Source: Proteobacteria bacterium UBA1847
GTDB lineage: Bacteria; Pseudomonadota; Gammaproteobacteria; Steroidobacterales; Woeseiaceae
Length of the DNA: 8,350 nucleotides
Direction: 5' to 3'
NCBI GenBank assembly: GCA_002338605.1
Contig: DDIP01000178.1
Coordinates: 5,259 to 13,608, forward strand
In this document: in pieces, positions 6,077-8,350 of the stretch
Layout: the number at the start of each line of letters is the position of its first letter
How positions within the stretch are numbered: position 1 is the stretch's first letter
Made by a program: the position numbers and the translations under genes
The notes under the pieces: model-generated
What the model saw: the letters and a program-made list of their open reading frames with translations, nothing else
Databases searched by the model: none
What the model was told of the DNA's origin: nothing

Positions 6077-6996
6077 AGCGTGTGCTTCTCACCGGGGCCG
6101 ATGGTTACATCGGGCGCTCCATGCAACAGGCATTACTCGCGCGCGACTATGAGGTCCACGCCATATCGCGCAATCCGAAACCATCCACCGATACAATAAC
6201 CTGGCACCAGGTCGACCTCTTTGATCCCGCCGCCGTCGACAACCTCCTCGCCAATTACGGTGGCAGTCACCTTATCCACCTCGCCTGGGTGACCGAACCC
6301 GGCGCATACTGGCAATCAGCGGACAACGCTCGATGGCGTGATACGAGTATTGCGCTGTTGCGACGTTTTTCTGCACATGGCGGACAACGTGTCGTCCTGG
6401 CCGGGACCTGCGCAGAGTACGACTGGTCCAACGGACATTGTGTCGAGGGATCCACACCCCTCGTCGCGCGATCACCGTACACCGAGGCGAAACTGGCATT
6501 TCGCGAAGCGGCTCTCGAATTCTCCGACACATCAGGTATGGACCTTGCCTGGGCACGCGTATTTTTCTCCTTTGGCCCCGACGAACATCCGGCGCGACTC
6601 GTACCGTCAGTTGTGAATGCATTGCTGCACGGTGAACGGGCACGATGCAGCGACGGTCGGCAGGTTCGAGATTTCATGTATGTGCGGGATCTGGCTGCGG
6701 CGTTCGCTGCTGTTCTTGACAGCACCTTTTGCGGCGACATTAATATCGCCTCTGGCGAGGCCGTATCGATAAAAGACCTTGTGACGCGAATTGCGGTCAA
6801 AATGGGGGCGGATCAACGACTGGACTTCGGTGCACGTCCCCGCCAGGCTGGCGAGCCTGATCGCATTACTGCAGACATTTCAAAACTGACGAAAATCGTC
6901 GGCTTTGAATCAAAAACGAAACTCGAAACGGCAATAGATGAAACAATTGCCTGGTGGCAAAGACAAGTATCAAACCTGATTCCAGACGGAGCATGA
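6073..6996 (+). CDS. NAD(P)-dependent SDR, probable CDP-4-keto-6-deoxysugar 4-reductase
   Basis: The product is an extended short-chain dehydrogenase/reductase of 307 residues. It has a Rossmann motif LLTGADGYIG (5-14), HLAW (69-72), the active-site strand LAGTCAEYDW (109-118), the catalytic pair Tyr136/Lys140 in SPYTEAK, and RDFMYVRDLA (199-208), typical of nucleotide-sugar enzymes. Its position after dehydratase, C-methyltransferase and epimerase suggests it reduces the 4-keto group, as TylC2-like or NovS-like reductases do in antibiotic sugar pathways. A second epimerisation or a dehydratase role is less likely because the dehydratase-specific Asp-Lys pair is absent. The start is TTG at 6073, overlapping the epimerase stop by four bases (TTGA), with GAGGA at 6059-6063 nine bases upstream. 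It ends one base before the next gene. Confidence 0.82.
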   Translation: MKRVLLTGADGYIGRSMQQALLARDYEVHAISRNPKPSTDTITWHQVDLFDPAAVDNLLANYGGSHLIHLAWVTEPGAYWQSADNARWRDTSIALLRRFSAHGGQRVVLAGTCAEYDWSNGHCVEGSTPLVARSPYTEAKLAFREAALEFSDTSGMDLAWARVFFSFGPDEHPARLVPSVVNALLHGERARCSDGRQVRDFMYVRDLAAAFAAVLDSTFCGDINIASGEAVSIKDLVTRIAVKMGADQRLDFGARPRQAGEPDRITADISKLTKIVGFESKTKLETAIDETIAWWQRQVSNLIPDGA

Positions 6997-6997
6997 A

Positions 6998-7768
6998 GTG
7001 AAACTGACAATCGACAATGACAATCGGCAGCTGATTATTGACGACGACGGCAAGAGAACAACAAAAGATCTCTACACACGAGAGGCGTTCGATCTGCTGT
7101 CGCGGGAATGGGTCCGCCTGGGCTGGCAGATGAAATATCCCTACACGTTCTCATGGATGGGTCGTCCAATCATCCAGCTCCCCGAGGACATGCTGCGCAC
7201 GCAGGAAGTTATTTACCGACTGAAGCCGGATGTCATCGTTGAAACCGGTATCGCACACGGCGGCTCCCTGATCTATTACGCAAGTCTTTGCAAGGCGATA
7301 GGAAAAGGACGCATCGTTGGCATCGACATTGAAATACGACCACACAATCGTGAGGCGATTGAGTCGCATGAACTCTACGACATGATTTCGATGGTCGAGG
7401 GAAATTCCGTCGCACCGGGTATTGTCAGCAAGGTCGATGAGTTGGTGGGCGATGCGGAAACGGTACTGCTCATTCTCGACTCGAATCACACACGCGAACA
7501 TGTGCTCGCTGAACTCGAGGCGTATCATCACCTAGTGACGCCGGGCTCTTATGCAGTCGCGACAGACGGCGTCATGAAATGGGTCTACGACGGGCCCAGG
7601 GGCGAGCCGGAGTGGAAGAACGACAACCCGTCATCTGCCGCACACGAATTTGTTGAAAAGCACCCTGAGTTCGAGATTGAGCAACCCGACTGGCCCTTCA
7701 ATGAGAGCGACCTTGAAACCAACGTCACACATTGGCCGGATGCCTGGATTCGTCGAAAAAGCAGTTAG
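6998..7768 (+). CDS. CmcI (cephalosporin hydroxylase) family SAM-dependent methyltransferase
   Basis: The 256-residue product shows the CmcI-family blocks. These are IIQLPEDMLRTQEVIY (58-73), the SAM-binding IVETGIAHGGSLIYYAS (80-96), GRIVGIDIEIRPHN (104-117), LLILDSNHTREHVLAEL (157-173) with Asp161 in the metal/active-site region, and YAVATDG (185-191). The end, NVTHWPDAWIRR, also fits. Despite the family name, many members are O-methyltransferases, including glycolipid rhamnose methyltransferases of mycobacteria. Here it probably O-methylates the deoxysugar, either on the nucleotide or after transfer to a glycan; the position is unknown. GTG at 6998 is the start, with GGAG at 6988-6991 six bases upstream; the ATG at 6993 meets a stop after two codons. 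It is the last gene of the operon, and its stop overlaps a convergent gene. Confidence 0.87.
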   Translation: MKLTIDNDNRQLIIDDDGKRTTKDLYTREAFDLLSREWVRLGWQMKYPYTFSWMGRPIIQLPEDMLRTQEVIYRLKPDVIVETGIAHGGSLIYYASLCKAIGKGRIVGIDIEIRPHNREAIESHELYDMISMVEGNSVAPGIVSKVDELVGDAETVLLILDSNHTREHVLAELEAYHHLVTPGSYAVATDGVMKWVYDGPRGEPEWKNDNPSSAAHEFVEKHPEFEIEQPDWPFNESDLETNVTHWPDAWIRRKSS

Positions 7769-8350
7769 GCCCTGCGAGACATTACCTGGAATATGAGCCA
7801 CACGGCGATATCAGCAAAGAGGACCACGACTCTGAACCCTGCGATCAGTGCTGCGAGCCCCATGAATCCGATCGGACTCGCCATCAGTTCGCTTGCAACC
7901 AGTTCGAAAACACCGATGCCTTGTGGGGCGAAAATTGCAAGAAATCCGACGCCCCACGAGAACAGGTAGATACCCGCCATCTCGATCGACGAGTACGGCC
8001 CCGTCGATTCCGGAAAAGCATTCAGGTAGAGCAGAAATGCGACTGCAGCGCCGGCCCAAAAGACAAGTACCAATACGATACTCTGCAAATAGGCTGCGGT
8101 AGCGAGTCGGTTTTCGCCGCCAAGCACGCGCGTATTGATTACAACCAGCAAGACAGGCAATCCGATAGCGCCGGCCAGGCCCGCAAGCCCCGCGATCGTG
8201 CCAAGTGTATTGTCCCCGCGCGTTGCAAAAACGATGGCTCCCCCGACGGCCAGTGTTATCGAAGCAGCCAGCGCATTCTCCAGGAACACGAAAGCGCTTA
8301 ACTGGCGCGCATCCACCCCCTGCGCACGATAATCCATCCCCCGCCCCACC
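7765..8350 (-). CDS. Multi-spanning membrane protein, LPG-synthase-TM/flippase-like, 3' part (5' end outside the window)
   Basis: The minus-strand frame is open to the right edge, so only the carboxy-terminal ~194 residues are seen. A GTG at 8349 is not taken as the start. Hydrophobic segments lie at about visible residues 18-41, 47-72, 84-110, 122-143 and 160-187. Between the last two is FLAIFAPQGIGVFELVASELM, which resembles the Pro-Gly-Gly-x-Gly-x-Glu block of the lysylphosphatidylglycerol-synthase transmembrane family (UPF0104/AglD-like). Proteins of that family are integral inner-membrane proteins, some acting in lipid modification or flipping, and they often lie near glycan genes. No cytoplasmic synthase domain follows, so this would be a stand-alone membrane version. 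Family assignment is moderate and function is not established. It converges on the operon with a four-base overlap. Confidence 0.65.
   Translation of the reverse strand, partial: VGRGMDYRAQGVDARQLSAFVFLENALAASITLAVGGAIVFATRGDNTLGTIAGLAGLAGAIGLPVLLVVINTRVLGGENRLATAAYLQSIVLVLVFWAGAAVAFLLYLNAFPESTGPYSSIEMAGIYLFSWGVGFLAIFAPQGIGVFELVASELMASPIGFMGLAALIAGFRVVVLFADIAVWLIFQVMSRRA

Noticed and set aside
6267..6800. 177-codon minus-strand frame inside the reductase gene
   Set aside because: It is antisense to a well-supported SDR gene and is Arg/Ser-rich low-complexity translation typical of a shadow frame.
7732..8301. 189-codon plus-strand frame at the right edge
   Set aside because: Its translation is highly charged and shows no family resemblance, while the opposite strand encodes a coherent membrane protein with regular helices.
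1..8350. Defence system, mobile element, CRISPR array or RNA gene
   Set aside because: No regular spaced repeats, transposase or integrase motifs, terminal inverted repeats, tRNA folds or toxin/nuclease pairs were seen. The isolated HD domain protein has no cyclase or effector partner nearby.

Overview
The window looks like chromosomal DNA from a Gram-negative bacterium, most likely a gammaproteobacterium. The basis is an exonuclease III homologue of the proteobacterial type, clear Shine-Dalgarno sequences, densely packed genes, moderately GC-rich codon use (judged by eye) and an O-antigen-style nucleotide-sugar cassette. No rRNA, tRNA, CRISPR array, insertion sequence, integrase or other mobile-element hallmark was seen, and the species cannot be named from the sequence alone.

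Layout. Positions 1-529 hold the 3' two thirds of an exonuclease III gene (+). A gene for an HD-superfamily metal-dependent phosphohydrolase (+) runs from 631 to 1668. A small four-helix membrane protein of unknown function lies on the minus strand at 1708-2169 (or to 2265 with the longer start). A regulatory interval of about 340 bases separates it from the main feature. The interval contains weak promoter-like elements, a 22-codon reading frame with a very good Shine-Dalgarno, and a 10-bp direct repeat. From 2507 to 7768 six plus-strand genes form one tightly coupled operon. At the right edge the 3' part of a minus-strand multi-spanning membrane protein converges on the operon and overlaps its last gene by four bases.

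How the operon works. The first two genes encode glucose-1-phosphate cytidylyltransferase (RfbF type) and CDP-glucose 4,6-dehydratase (RfbG type), which together make CDP-4-dehydro-6-deoxy-D-glucose. The next three are a TylC3/NovU-type sugar C-methyltransferase, an RmlC-type epimerase and a short-chain dehydrogenase/reductase that is probably the 4-ketoreductase. These are the steps needed to turn the 4-keto intermediate into a C-methyl-branched 6-deoxyhexose. The sixth gene is a methyltransferase of the CmcI (cephalosporin hydroxylase) family, which could O-methylate the sugar or the glycan carrying it. The inferred product is therefore a CDP-activated, branched and perhaps O-methylated 6-deoxysugar for a surface glycan. 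No glycosyltransferase, polymerase or recognised transporter lies inside the window, so the acceptor is unknown. The individual families are known. The exact sugar, the regiochemistry and the role of the terminal methyltransferase are the open questions.
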